DNA of 64,000 nucleotides from Rhodococcoides kyotonense. GTDB taxonomy: Bacteria > Actinomycetota > Actinomycetes > Mycobacteriales > Mycobacteriaceae. Made by a program: the position numbers and the translations under genes. Numbering within the stretch: position 1 is the first letter of the stretch; each line of letters starts with the position of its first letter. The notes beneath the pieces were generated by a model. The model was given only the letters and a program-made list of their open reading frames with translations, ran no database searches and was not told the DNA's origin. Where the stretch lies: positions 186,001 through 250,000 of the forward strand of contig NZ_FZOW01000005.1 of assembly GCF_900188125.1 (NCBI RefSeq), given 5' to 3'. Of the stretch, positions 29,309 to 38,106 are shown piece after piece.

Positions 29309-29323
29309 GCGCTCGATTCGGTG

Positions 29324-29350
29324 AGCCACCCGGCAGACGTCGGGTGGTTT
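29324..29350 (+). terminator. Terminator-like hairpin after the desaturase operon
   Basis: Arms CCACCCG and CGGGTGG are separated by eight bases and followed by TTT. It sits 17 bp after the 81-aa gene and before the PucR gene. Confidence 0.65.
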
Positions 29351-29470
29351 GCCATGTGCTGGAAACAAACCTAGAGAATGTTTGAATGCGCAATCGCATA
29401 CTCGGAGACCGAATTGTGCGATACGGTGTTCCCGACGCTGAGGTGCACCGTCGAGAAAGGGTGGTCCGAC

Positions 29471-30592
29471 ATGCTGGTGAACGTTCAACCGCGAACTTCC
29501 GACAACACCGTTCGACCCGAGGACGAATTCCGGGCCCGATGCCGGGCGCTTGCCCTGACTGCGTCGGCCTCCGGTCGCATTCCGAACCAGGCCGACCTCG
29601 ACGAGCTCACCCGTGCCTCGCGCGCTCTTGCCCGCAGGGGTGTTCCGCTCCGTTCTCTGCTGCACACGATGCATGTCGCGGCAGCGCAGGTGCTACGAGA
29701 GAAGGCGTCGAGCGGCGACGCAGGAGTCGTCGACGGCGCCGTGCTCATGGTCAGCGTCCTCGAGGCCGTCGGAACGGCAGTGTCGAGCGTCTATCTCGAC
29801 AGCTACGGCCCGGGCGCAGGCGATCGTGAGCGAGCTCGGGAATTGACCGAGTCCATGCTGACAGGTGACGGCGAGTGCCGTCGTTTGGCGGATCGGGCGG
29901 GCGTCGTGATCGCAGCCGAATACGACGTCGTGTCCCTGTCTTTCGATGTACCGGCCTTCGACGAAGGTTCGGGCGGGCAGGGTGTGATCGACCGAATCGA
30001 GGACGAAGTCGTGCGCTCGGACATCGAGGGCATGTTGATATCGCTGAACGGGCGCGGGGGCGTGGTTCTGCGCCCCGTCGGCGCGCTCGGATCCGTCGAA
30101 TCTCTCGTCGGCCGCATCGAGCACCTGCTCGGACGTGATGTGCTCGCGACCACGGCATCGGCTGCGGTGGACGACATTCCGAATGCTGCGACGCACTGCC
30201 GAGAACTCGTCGCTTTGGCCCGCGGCTTGAATTTTCGGCCAGGCGTATATCGCACCGCCGACATGGCACTCGAATTCCAACTCACCAGGCCGGGCCCGGG
30301 TCGAGCGAGGCTACGCTCCCTGATCGAACCCCTTGGCGGATCACCCGAACTCGTCCACACGCTGCAGACGTTCATCTCCACCGAAGCCAATCGGCGCGTC
30401 AGCGCGAAAGCTCTTTTCGTGCACCCCAATACGGTCGACTATCGCCTCAAGCGCATCGAGACGCTCACCGGTGTCGATCCGCTGAGCCCGGTCGGCCTGA
30501 TGGCGTTGCACGCTGCACTCGTCGTCGATGCGTTGTCCCGCACAGAGGGCGACGCCCCGCCTCCAGGCGACGAAGTGGCCGAAGCGTCCTGA
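29471..30592 (+). CDS. PucR/CdaR-family transcriptional regulator
   Basis: 373 residues from the ATG at 29471, which has GAGAAAGGG upstream; an ATG at 29378 would add 31 residues of atypical codon use. The N-terminal half is helical and sensor-like. The middle (about 165-280) is GGDEF-related. The last ~65 residues are the PucR helix-turn-helix, with LVHTLQTFISTEANRRVSA followed by LFVHPNTVDYRLKRIETLTG. Such regulators respond to small metabolites; the target is unknown. It is encoded right after the desaturase operon and converges on the DUF218 gene 13 bp away. Confidence 0.85.
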   Translation: MLVNVQPRTSDNTVRPEDEFRARCRALALTASASGRIPNQADLDELTRASRALARRGVPLRSLLHTMHVAAAQVLREKASSGDAGVVDGAVLMVSVLEAVGTAVSSVYLDSYGPGAGDRERARELTESMLTGDGECRRLADRAGVVIAAEYDVVSLSFDVPAFDEGSGGQGVIDRIEDEVVRSDIEGMLISLNGRGGVVLRPVGALGSVESLVGRIEHLLGRDVLATTASAAVDDIPNAATHCRELVALARGLNFRPGVYRTADMALEFQLTRPGPGRARLRSLIEPLGGSPELVHTLQTFISTEANRRVSAKALFVHPNTVDYRLKRIETLTGVDPLSPVGLMALHAALVVDALSRTEGDAPPPGDEVAEAS

Positions 30593-30605
30593 CCCGCCTG
30601 CCCTG

Positions 30606-31304
30606 TCAGCCGGCGGAGATCACGCCGCTGACAGGCAGTCTGCCGCCGACGGCATTGCGGAAGTCCACCAACGCGCGCTCCACATGGTTCGGGCTGGAGA
30701 CGACGACGATTCCCGACGTCCGACGACCGGCCAGCAGCGCCACCGTGTTGGCCGCATTCTCGACGGTCGACCGCGAACGGCCTTCCTCGGTGATGCGCTC
30801 TGCGGGAACCCCGTTGTCCACCAACCAGTTACGCATCGCACGTGCTTCGGTGACGCCGGACCGTGGGACCCCTCCGCTCGTCACGATGGGCGCGAACGGA
30901 TAGCGGTTCGCCAGTGTGAGTGCGGCATTGAGCCGATCGACGAGAAGTGGGCGCATCGAACCGTCGTCGTACAGCCCTGCCCCGAGGACCACGATCGTCG
31001 TACCCCTCTGATCGATGTCCAGCATCAACGGCGCCTGCCGGGTCAAGAACTCGAACTGGGTACACCGGACGATCGCCTGTAGATCCAGCGACCTGCATCC
31101 GCCGACCGTCGAGACGACACTGTTCACCACGGTGATCGGAGTGATGTCGGCGGATGCCGTCGAGGGCACCGATGCGAGAGCGACTGCAACTGCTGCCGCC
31201 GCGAGAACTGAAGTCGCGCGCCCGCGTCCCCGCCCACGCAAATGCATAAGCGTTTGCGTGGATCGTGATGACTCCGCCGTTTTCGGACGTGATTTCCCCG
31301 CCAT
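30606..31304 (-). CDS. Exported DUF218 (YdcF-like) protein
   Basis: 232 residues. A basic N-terminus is followed by a hydrophobic export segment (about 31-50). The DUF218 domain begins with TIVVLGAGLYDDGSMRPLLVDR, then PIVTSGGVPRSG and an EGRSRSTVENA motif with VVVSSPNHVERA. The family fold is Rossmann-like and is found in envelope proteins such as SanA and YdcF. The start is uncertain: ATG at 31304, or ATG at 31247, which falls inside a family B palindrome. Confidence 0.82.
   Translation of the reverse strand: MAGKSRPKTAESSRSTQTLMHLRGRGRGRATSVLAAAAVAVALASVPSTASADITPITVVNSVVSTVGGCRSLDLQAIVRCTQFEFLTRQAPLMLDIDQRGTTIVVLGAGLYDDGSMRPLLVDRLNAALTLANRYPFAPIVTSGGVPRSGVTEARAMRNWLVDNGVPAERITEEGRSRSTVENAANTVALLAGRRTSGIVVVSSPNHVERALVDFRNAVGGRLPVSGVISAG
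31234..31261. repeat. Palindromic repeat, family B copy 3 (diverged)
   Basis: A 28-bp element with CCACGCAAA/TTTGCGTGG outer arms and a TGCATAAGC-type centre. Unlike the other copies it lies at the 5' end of a gene (the DUF218 gene), overlapping one of its possible ATG starts. Confidence 0.6.
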
Positions 31305-31519
31305 TCAACGCACCCCCCGGCATCGATGAATCGATTCCGAACCACTGTGGCAGCAGGGGTCGACCCGTAGCGGCAGAAACGGATTGTGACTGCTTACAAG
31401 ATCGAATCGCCGAGCTGTGACGACGTCCAATGGCAGCGCGCCCCGGGGCTGCGAGTCGCGTCGAACCGAACGGGTACACTCATCAACCGTTGTTCGGGCG
31501 AGAGGAATACCCGAACTCC

Positions 31520-31595
31520 GCCTCCGTAGCTCAGGGGATAGAGCAAGGGCCTTCTAATCCCTTGGTCGCAGGTTCGAATCCTGCCGGGGGCACCA
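31520..31595 (+). tRNA. tRNA-Arg (TCT anticodon)
   Basis: Cloverleaf with GCCTCCG/CGGGGGC acceptor arms, anticodon loop CTTCTAA, T-loop TTCGAAT and encoded ACCA end. It decodes AGA, a rare codon in this GC-rich genome. The 215-bp stretch before it holds no gene. Confidence 0.96.
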
Positions 31596-31676
31596 CATTC
31601 TGTTTCGACCCCGCTCGCGTCGGGCATCAATACCGGGATTCGATGCTTCGACATGATTCCTCCGAAAGGGTGGCCG

Positions 31677-32813
31677 ATGCGGGACGTCCTCGACGAGTTG
31701 GTCGCAATCTGGCGCAGTGGCGGCACCGCGGGCCTCGGCACCGTGGTGCGGACGTTCGACAGCGCGCCACGTCCCGCCGGGGCGTCGATGGTCGTCGCCC
31801 CCGACGGTTCCGTGGCCGGATCGGTGTCCGGAGGATGCGTCGAGGGTGCCGTGTACGAGTCGGCGACAACGGCGAGCGACACCGGTGTCTCGACACTCGA
31901 GCGCTACGGAGTGAGCGACGACGACGCGTTCGCAGTGGGTCTGACGTGTGGGGGAGTGCTCGACATCTTCGTCGAACCCGTCTCTCGCGCAACGTTTCCC
32001 GAGCTCGAATCCGTGGCCGACGCGATAGCGGAAGATCGCCCGATTGCCGTCGCCACCGTCGTTCGGCATGCGGACCCGTCGAGAGTCGGTCGGCACGTCG
32101 TCGTCGGCGAACTCGCCGCCGAAGGCTCGCTCGGATCCGATCGCACCGACAGCGCCGTCGTCGACGACGCACGGGGGTTGCTCGCGTCGGGCAGATCGGC
32201 CGTGCTGACCTACGGCCTGGACGGTGAACGACTCGGAGACGGCATGGACGTCTTCGTCGCAAGTTACGCACCCCGGCCTCGCATGCTGGTCTTCGGGGCG
32301 ATCGACTTCGCCGCGGCCGTGGCCGAACAGGGCGCGTTCCTCGGCTACCGCGTCACCGTGTGCGACGCCCGCGAGGTGTTCGCGACGACGGCTCGGTTCC
32401 CGTCGGCCGAGGACGTCGTCGTCGACTGGCCGCACCGATACCTCGGCGAACAGATATCGAAGGGGACGGTCGACCAACGAACTGTCGTGTGTGTGCTGAC
32501 CCACGACCCGAAGTTCGACATTCCACTCCTCGCGCTCGCATTGCGGCATCCGGGATTCGCGTTCGTCGGGGCCATGGGATCGCGTCGAACGCACGAGGAT
32601 CGGGTGTCTCGGCTGAAGGGAGAAGGATTGACCGACGGCGAACTGTCGCGTCTGTCCAGCCCCATCGGTCTGGATCTCGGAGCCCGCACCCCGCAGGAGA
32701 CCGCAGTGTCGATCGCTGCGGAGATCGTCGCGCGCCGCTGGGGCGGGTCGGGCGAGCCCCTCGCCGCGGGGCGAGGACGTATCCACCACGATTCCGTGGC
32801 GCACGACACATGA
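31677..32813 (+). CDS. XdhC/CoxI-family protein
   Basis: 378 residues. The N-terminal XdhC_CoxI domain has TFDSAPRPAGASM and the characteristic SVSGGCVEGAV cysteine motif. The C-terminal Rossmann-like domain has VFGAIDFAAAVAEQG and ends with GAMGSRRTHEDRV and GLDLGARTPQETAVSI. Family members bring sulphurated molybdenum cofactor to xanthine dehydrogenase or CO-dehydrogenase-type enzymes. No molybdenum hydroxylase is encoded nearby, so the partner is elsewhere. AAAGGGTGG precedes the ATG at 31677. Confidence 0.9.
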   Translation: MRDVLDELVAIWRSGGTAGLGTVVRTFDSAPRPAGASMVVAPDGSVAGSVSGGCVEGAVYESATTASDTGVSTLERYGVSDDDAFAVGLTCGGVLDIFVEPVSRATFPELESVADAIAEDRPIAVATVVRHADPSRVGRHVVVGELAAEGSLGSDRTDSAVVDDARGLLASGRSAVLTYGLDGERLGDGMDVFVASYAPRPRMLVFGAIDFAAAVAEQGAFLGYRVTVCDAREVFATTARFPSAEDVVVDWPHRYLGEQISKGTVDQRTVVCVLTHDPKFDIPLLALALRHPGFAFVGAMGSRRTHEDRVSRLKGEGLTDGELSRLSSPIGLDLGARTPQETAVSIAAEIVARRWGGSGEPLAAGRGRIHHDSVAHDT

Positions 32814-32884
32814 ACTACGACGGCGTGTAGCAGTTCCGGGCGCTGGCTATCGGCGCACTTCAGAGACGTCCTACTCTGGACGGC

Positions 32885-34915
32885 ATGGCAGCACCCGAAG
32901 TAGCCCCGATCGAACCGTCACCGACGGCGAAACACTCGTCGTCGACGTCCGTGTTCGCCACGGCCGGGGCCATTGCTGCAGTCGTCGCCGCACTCGTCGT
33001 CACGTTGTCCGCGTCCGACGCGCTCGTCCTCCTCGGCATCCCGGATCCGGGGCCCGCCACGATCTACGGGCTTCCCGCAGTGCGTGCCGCAGGCGAGATC
33101 GCCGCCTCGATCGCCATCGGTTCGTTCCTTCTCGCGGCGTTTCTCGTACCTCCGCAGAAGAACGGCGTGCTCGACGTCGGGGGATACAGGGCAGTGAGGA
33201 CCGGATCGGTCGCCGCGATCGTGTGGGCAGCGTGTGCACTCGTGCTCGTTCCGTTGACTCTGTCGGACACATCCGGCCAGCCGTTCCTGGTCGCGCTGCA
33301 GCCCAGCAACCTCTGCGTCGCGCTCGATCAGGTGGAAATCGCCAGCGCGTGGCGATGGACAGCAATCCTCGCCGTCGTGCTCGCGATCGTCTCGAGGGCG
33401 GTGCTGCGGTGGTCGTGGACACCGCTGCTGCTCGTATTCGCGCTCGGCACGCTGATGCCGATCGCCGTGACCGGGCATTCCTCGTCGGGCGGGTCGCACG
33501 ACGTCGCGACGAACAGCTTGATCCTTCACCTGATCGCGGCGACGCTGTGGGCCGGTGGCCTGTTTGCGCTGCTCGCGCATGCCCGTCGCGCGGGTGCCTA
33601 CACCGACGTCGCTGCACGTCGGTTCTCTGCTGTGGCGACTGTGTGCTTCGTCGTCATGGGCGTCAGCGGTGTCATCAACGCGCTCGTCAGGGTGTCCGCC
33701 TCGGACCTCTTCACGACGACGTACGGCAGACTCGTGCTCGGCAAGATCGTCGCGCTCGTCGTGCTCGGAGTCTTCGGGTGGATTCAACGTCGTCGATCGT
33801 TGCCCGCGCTCGTCGCCGACCATCGGTCGCGCGGTGCACTGGTTCGGTTCGCGGGTGGGGAAGTGCTGATCTTCGCTGCGACGATCGGACTCGCCGTCGG
33901 GTTGGGACGGACACCACCGCCGTCGGACGTCGACCCGAACCTGTCGCTGACGGAAGCGGCGCTCGGTTACGACCTGAACGGTCCGCCCACGTTCGCGCGG
34001 CTCGCACTCGACTGGCGTTTCGATCTGATCTTCGGCACGGCATCCATCGTGCTCGCCGCGGTCTACCTCCTCGGAGTGCGCAGGCTTCGGCGACGCGGTG
34101 ACACGTGGCCGATGGGCCGCACGGTCGCGTTCCTGCTCGGGTGTCTGACGATGCTGATCGGCACGTCGTCGGGCGTCGGCAAGTATTCGCCCGCTGTGTT
34201 CAGTGTGCACATGGGCGGCCACATGGCGTTGTCGATGCTCGCTCCTGTGCTGCTCGCTCTCGGCGGCGGGTTGACGCTGGCACTTCGAGCGCTTCCCGCT
34301 GCAGGAAAAGACGGTGTCCCCGGACCTCGCGAGTGGATTCTGCAGGCGCTGCACAGCCCCGTGTCGCGATTTCTGACGCACCCGATCGTCGCTGCTGTGC
34401 TCTTCGTCGGTGGTTTCTACGCGTTGTACCTCGGCGGGATCTTCGGCGCCATCCTCGACAACCACTCCGCGCATCTGCTGATGAACGCGCACTTCATTCT
34501 CAGCGGCTATCTCTTCTACTGGGTCGTGATCGGCGTCGATCCGTCGCCGCGCCGCGTCGAACCCATCACGAAGCTGGCGATGGTATTCGGATCGCTGCCG
34601 TTCCACGCATTCTTCGGCGTCGCGTTGATGAGCATGAACACCGTCATGGGCGGGTGGTACTACCGAACGCTCGGCCTGGACTGGAACGCCGATCTGCTCG
34701 GCGATCAGAAGCTGGGCGGCGGTATCGCCTGGGCGACGGGCGAGATCCCACTCGTTCTCGTCATGCTCGCGCTGCTGATCCAGTGGTCACGCAGTGACGA
34801 CCGAAACGCCAAGCGGTCCGACCGCGCCGCAGAACGCGATCACGACGCCGACCTCGCCGCGCACAATGCGATGTTCGCCGAGTTGGCCAGGCGGGACCGC
34901 GAAGCAGGTCGCTGA
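32885..34915 (+). CDS. CopD-CtaG fusion membrane protein
   Basis: 676 residues with some 14-16 membrane helices. The N-terminal half (about 20-360) is CopD-like, with the GHSSSGGSHD histidines and a HLIAATLWAGGLFALL helix. The C-terminal half (about 400-650) is CtaG/caa3_CtaG-like, with FSVHMGGHMALSML and a LLMNAHFILSGYLFYWVVIG stretch. Both domains handle copper, so the protein probably supplies copper to cytochrome oxidase or other cuproenzymes. Rv0102 in M. tuberculosis has the same fused layout. It converges on a MarR gene, with stops 2 bp apart. Confidence 0.9.
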   Translation: MAAPEVAPIEPSPTAKHSSSTSVFATAGAIAAVVAALVVTLSASDALVLLGIPDPGPATIYGLPAVRAAGEIAASIAIGSFLLAAFLVPPQKNGVLDVGGYRAVRTGSVAAIVWAACALVLVPLTLSDTSGQPFLVALQPSNLCVALDQVEIASAWRWTAILAVVLAIVSRAVLRWSWTPLLLVFALGTLMPIAVTGHSSSGGSHDVATNSLILHLIAATLWAGGLFALLAHARRAGAYTDVAARRFSAVATVCFVVMGVSGVINALVRVSASDLFTTTYGRLVLGKIVALVVLGVFGWIQRRRSLPALVADHRSRGALVRFAGGEVLIFAATIGLAVGLGRTPPPSDVDPNLSLTEAALGYDLNGPPTFARLALDWRFDLIFGTASIVLAAVYLLGVRRLRRRGDTWPMGRTVAFLLGCLTMLIGTSSGVGKYSPAVFSVHMGGHMALSMLAPVLLALGGGLTLALRALPAAGKDGVPGPREWILQALHSPVSRFLTHPIVAAVLFVGGFYALYLGGIFGAILDNHSAHLLMNAHFILSGYLFYWVVIGVDPSPRRVEPITKLAMVFGSLPFHAFFGVALMSMNTVMGGWYYRTLGLDWNADLLGDQKLGGGIAWATGEIPLVLVMLALLIQWSRSDDRNAKRSDRAAERDHDADLAAHNAMFAELARRDREAGR

Positions 34916-34917
34916 CG

Positions 34918-35361
34918 TCACCAGGATGCGGTGACCTTCGCCAGGATCCGGGTGAGTTCGGTGCGCTCGGCGGAGTCCAGGTCGTCGAACACCTCGGTCG
35001 CGACGCTGCGACGTGCGTCGTCGATCGCTTCGAGCCGCGTTCGCCCGGTGTCGGTGAGCGCAACGAGGATTGCGCGTCGATCAGCTGGATCCGCCTCGCG
35101 CACGACCAGATGCGCTGCTTCCAGTGAATCGACGATGTCGGTCGCCGAACGCGCGACGATGCGCAGACGGTCCGCGAGTGCACGTAGGCGTACGGGCTCG
35201 CCCTCCCGCGCCAGCACGTGCAGGGCTCGGCTCTGCGACGGGTTCAGGCCGAACGGCTCCAGTGCACTCATGTGTGTGTGGCGAATACGCCGCGCGACGG
35301 CCATGAACGAGTCTGCGAGGTTCGGTGTGTCCTCCGTGTGCATGGCGCACAGCATACCCAT
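34918..35361 (-). CDS. MarR-family transcriptional regulator
   Basis: 147 residues; ATG codons at 35355 and 35343 are also possible. The winged helix has LNPSQSRALHVLAREGEPVR, RALADRLRIVARSATDIVDSLEA and the wing VREADPADRRAILVALTDTGR. It is divergent from an ABC exporter, with a near-perfect 21-bp palindrome between them. MarR proteins usually repress themselves and an adjacent pump and let go on ligand binding. The ligand is unknown. Confidence 0.88.
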   Translation of the reverse strand: MGMLCAMHTEDTPNLADSFMAVARRIRHTHMSALEPFGLNPSQSRALHVLAREGEPVRLRALADRLRIVARSATDIVDSLEAAHLVVREADPADRRAILVALTDTGRTRLEAIDDARRSVATEVFDDLDSAERTELTRILAKVTASW

Positions 35362-35370
35362 CCATTGCTT

Positions 35371-35391
35371 GTAACCTCATAATGAGGTAAC
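35371..35391. promoter_or_regulatory. Candidate MarR operator
   Basis: A 21-bp palindrome centred at 35381 has arms GTAACCTCAT and ATGAGGTAAC with one mismatched pair. It is AT-richer than its surroundings, contains CATAAT, and lies ten bases before the MarR start and 38 bases before the ABC exporter start. Confidence 0.68.
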
Positions 35392-35428
35392 CTCTGCAAT
35401 ATGTCGTTCTACCATCCTGGAGGTCTAC

Positions 35429-37246
35429 TTGGTAAGCCCACGAATACAGTCGAAAACCGCCGCGCCTGACGCAGCCCCCGTCGGCCGAGTTCTCTCCCTG
35501 TTCCATCCCTACCGTTTTCGTATCGCGGTCGTGTCCGCGATCATCGTCTTCAGCGCGATCGTCGCGCTTGCCTCGCCGCTTCTACTTCGCGAACTGCTCG
35601 ATCACGCAATCCCCGATCGCGACGTCACACTCGTCACGCTGATCGCTGCGGGCATGATCGCAGTCGCGGTCGTCACCAATGTGCTGGGCGTCGTGCAGAC
35701 CTGGATGTCCAACGGCGTCGGGCAGAAGCTCATGCACGACCTGCGCGTCGCGGTCTACGGCCACCTGCAGAAGCAATCACTCGGATTCTTCGCGAGGACC
35801 CGGACCGGCGAGGTGCAGTCGCGAATCGCCAACGACATCGGTGGCATGCAGTCCGTCGTCACGAACACCGCCACGTCGATCGCGCAGAATGTCACGACGG
35901 TCGTTGCCACGGTCGTCGCATTGTTCCTGCTGGACTGGCGTCTCGCCCTGTTCTCGCTCATGATCCTTCCGGTCTTCGTGCGCATCGCGCGCCGAATCGG
36001 GCAGGAACGCCGAAAGATCTCGGGTCGACGCCAGAAGCTGTTGAGCGAGTTGACCGTTCAAATCGAGGAATCGCTCTCGGTCAGCGGGATCCTGCTCGGC
36101 AAGACCACCGGGTCCGGCACTGCTCTGACCGAACAATTCGCGGCCAAGTCCGACAAGGTCGCCGAGGTCGAATTGTCCGCGATGATGGCGGGCAAGTGGC
36201 GGATGGCCAGCATGCAGATCAGCTTCGCGGTCATGCCGGCACTGGTGTACTGGTTCGCCGGCGTCACCATCGGCCACGGCAGCACCCTGACCGTCGGCAC
36301 ACTCGTCGCGTTCACGACGCTGCAGACTCAGCTGTTCCGGCCGACGATGCAGCTGCTGAGCACAGGCGTCGACGTCCAGAGCTCGCTCGCTCTGTTCGGA
36401 CGTGTCTTCGAGTACCTCGATCTGCCGATCGACATCGAGGAGCCTCGGGTGCCGAAATCGTTGGATCGGAACGCAGTTCATGGTGACGTGAGGTTCGATC
36501 ACGTCGGTTTCACCTACGCCGGATCGAGCGCCGCGACGCTCGTCGACATCGATCTCGACGTGCCTGCCGGTTCCACGCTCGCATTGGTGGGGGCCACGGG
36601 ATCGGGCAAGACGACGCTCGGCTATCTCGCTGCGCGCCTGCACGATCCGACGTCGGGAACCATCACGGTCGACGGCGTGGATCTCCGCGACCTGAGCACG
36701 AACACCGTCGCGGATCTGGTCGGCGTCGTGTCGCAGGAAACCTACCTGTTCCACGCCACGATCCGCGAGAATCTTCGCTTCGCCAAACCCGATGCGACGG
36801 ACGAGGACATCGAACAGGCGGCGAAGATCGCTCAGATCCACGAGTTCATCGTCGGACTGGACGACGGGTACGACACGCTCGTCGGCGAACGCGGCTACCG
36901 ATTCTCCGGAGGAGAGAAGCAACGCCTGTCGATTGCACGCACCGTCCTGCGGAACCCGCAGATCCTGATTCTCGACGAGGCGACGAGTGCGCTGGACAAC
37001 TCGACGGAGCGCGCCCTGCAAGACGCACTCGAGCGATTGATGAAGGGCCGCACGACGATTCTGATTGCACATCGACTGTCGACGGTCCGCGCAGCAGACC
37101 GAATCGCGGTACTCGATCACGGGCGGGTGCTCGAGTCGGGAACGCATTCCGAATTGGTGGCAGCCCGCGGGCGGTATTTCGAACTCGCACGATCGTCGGA
37201 TTCCGTATCCGTTGCCGACGAATTCGAGGACGAGAAGGCCGCGTAG
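35429..37246 (+). CDS. ABC exporter, fused membrane and ATPase domains
   Basis: 605 residues. Six membrane helices lie in about 30-310. The ATPase domain has Walker A GATGSGKTT near 388-396, the signature SGGEKQRLS near 493-501 and Walker B ILILDEATSALD. Half-size exporters of this type act as homodimers, often on drugs or lipids. It starts at a TTG with GGAGG six bases upstream; an ATG at 35401 is in another frame. The divergent MarR gene and the palindrome between them suggest ligand-inducible expression. Confidence 0.9.
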   Translation: MVSPRIQSKTAAPDAAPVGRVLSLFHPYRFRIAVVSAIIVFSAIVALASPLLLRELLDHAIPDRDVTLVTLIAAGMIAVAVVTNVLGVVQTWMSNGVGQKLMHDLRVAVYGHLQKQSLGFFARTRTGEVQSRIANDIGGMQSVVTNTATSIAQNVTTVVATVVALFLLDWRLALFSLMILPVFVRIARRIGQERRKISGRRQKLLSELTVQIEESLSVSGILLGKTTGSGTALTEQFAAKSDKVAEVELSAMMAGKWRMASMQISFAVMPALVYWFAGVTIGHGSTLTVGTLVAFTTLQTQLFRPTMQLLSTGVDVQSSLALFGRVFEYLDLPIDIEEPRVPKSLDRNAVHGDVRFDHVGFTYAGSSAATLVDIDLDVPAGSTLALVGATGSGKTTLGYLAARLHDPTSGTITVDGVDLRDLSTNTVADLVGVVSQETYLFHATIRENLRFAKPDATDEDIEQAAKIAQIHEFIVGLDDGYDTLVGERGYRFSGGEKQRLSIARTVLRNPQILILDEATSALDNSTERALQDALERLMKGRTTILIAHRLSTVRAADRIAVLDHGRVLESGTHSELVAARGRYFELARSSDSVSVADEFEDEKAA

Positions 37247-37286
37247 AGTTTTCGAGAGTTCGGGCCCCGACGTGAACGGAGTTGCT

Positions 37287-37907
37287 GTGGTGCGCACGGT
37301 GGCGTCGACGGTGCGTGCCGAGTTGGAGATCAAGAAGTCGCGCTTCATCGCAGTGGTCGCCCGGGCCGCTTCCGAAGACGAAGCCCGCGCCGTGATCGCG
37401 TCGGAGAAGAGCGCGGAACCTGCTGCGCGCCATCATTGTTCCGCGTTCGTCTACGGCGACATCCAGAGAGTCGAACGGTCGAGCGACGACGGCGAACCGA
37501 GCGGAACCGCGGGCACACCGATGCTCGACGTTCTGCGAGGGCACGATCTGACCAACGTGGTAGCCGTCGTGACGCGGTATTTCGGCGGGACCAAGCTCGG
37601 CACGGGCGGACTGACGCGCGCCTACGGGGGCGCCGTCGCGCAGGCATTGCAGGGGAGTCCGCTTCTGTATCGACATCGCCGGACACTCGTGCGCGTCGAG
37701 CTACCCCACCCCGACGCCGGCCGAATCGAGTCCGAACTGCGACGACGGGACATCGGAGTCGTCTCGATCGACTACGGCGAGGCCGTCGTTCTGACTCTGT
37801 CGGTCGCTCGTCCCGATGACCTCGACACGACCCTTGCGGACCTCACCGCGGGCGCGATCGGTGCGGAACGACTCGGCGACACGTACGTCGAGTCCGCTGC
37901 CCCATAA
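37287..37907 (+). CDS. YigZ/IMPACT-family protein
   Basis: 206 residues. The N-terminal UPF0029 domain has EIKKSRFIAVVARAASEDEA, RHHCSAFVYGD and SSDDGEPSGTAGTPMLDVL, then VVTRYFGGTKLGTGGLTRAY. A DUF1949-like C-terminal domain follows. Family members have been linked to translation control and to peptidase activity; the bacterial role is uncertain. A GTG at 37287 is used here; GTGs at 37272 and 37290 are alternatives. It follows the ABC exporter by 40 bp. The 37908-38106 stretch after it shows no gene. Confidence 0.87.
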   Translation: MVRTVASTVRAELEIKKSRFIAVVARAASEDEARAVIASEKSAEPAARHHCSAFVYGDIQRVERSSDDGEPSGTAGTPMLDVLRGHDLTNVVAVVTRYFGGTKLGTGGLTRAYGGAVAQALQGSPLLYRHRRTLVRVELPHPDAGRIESELRRRDIGVVSIDYGEAVVLTLSVARPDDLDTTLADLTAGAIGAERLGDTYVESAAP

Positions 37908-38106
37908 CATCGGCGACCGACGTCGCGGTTCGGACACGAGCGTCGGCAGACTCCTTCATCCACAGCGAACGCCCCATCCACAGGTTCGTTCATCGGCCCA
38001 GTTCGGCTGCCGTGTACCGCCGCCTTCCTGAGGCACAGTCCTCCTATCGGCCCGGCACCGCCGACCGAGACGACAAGAATCCGATATCCGATGGGGGACG
38101 AGAAAG

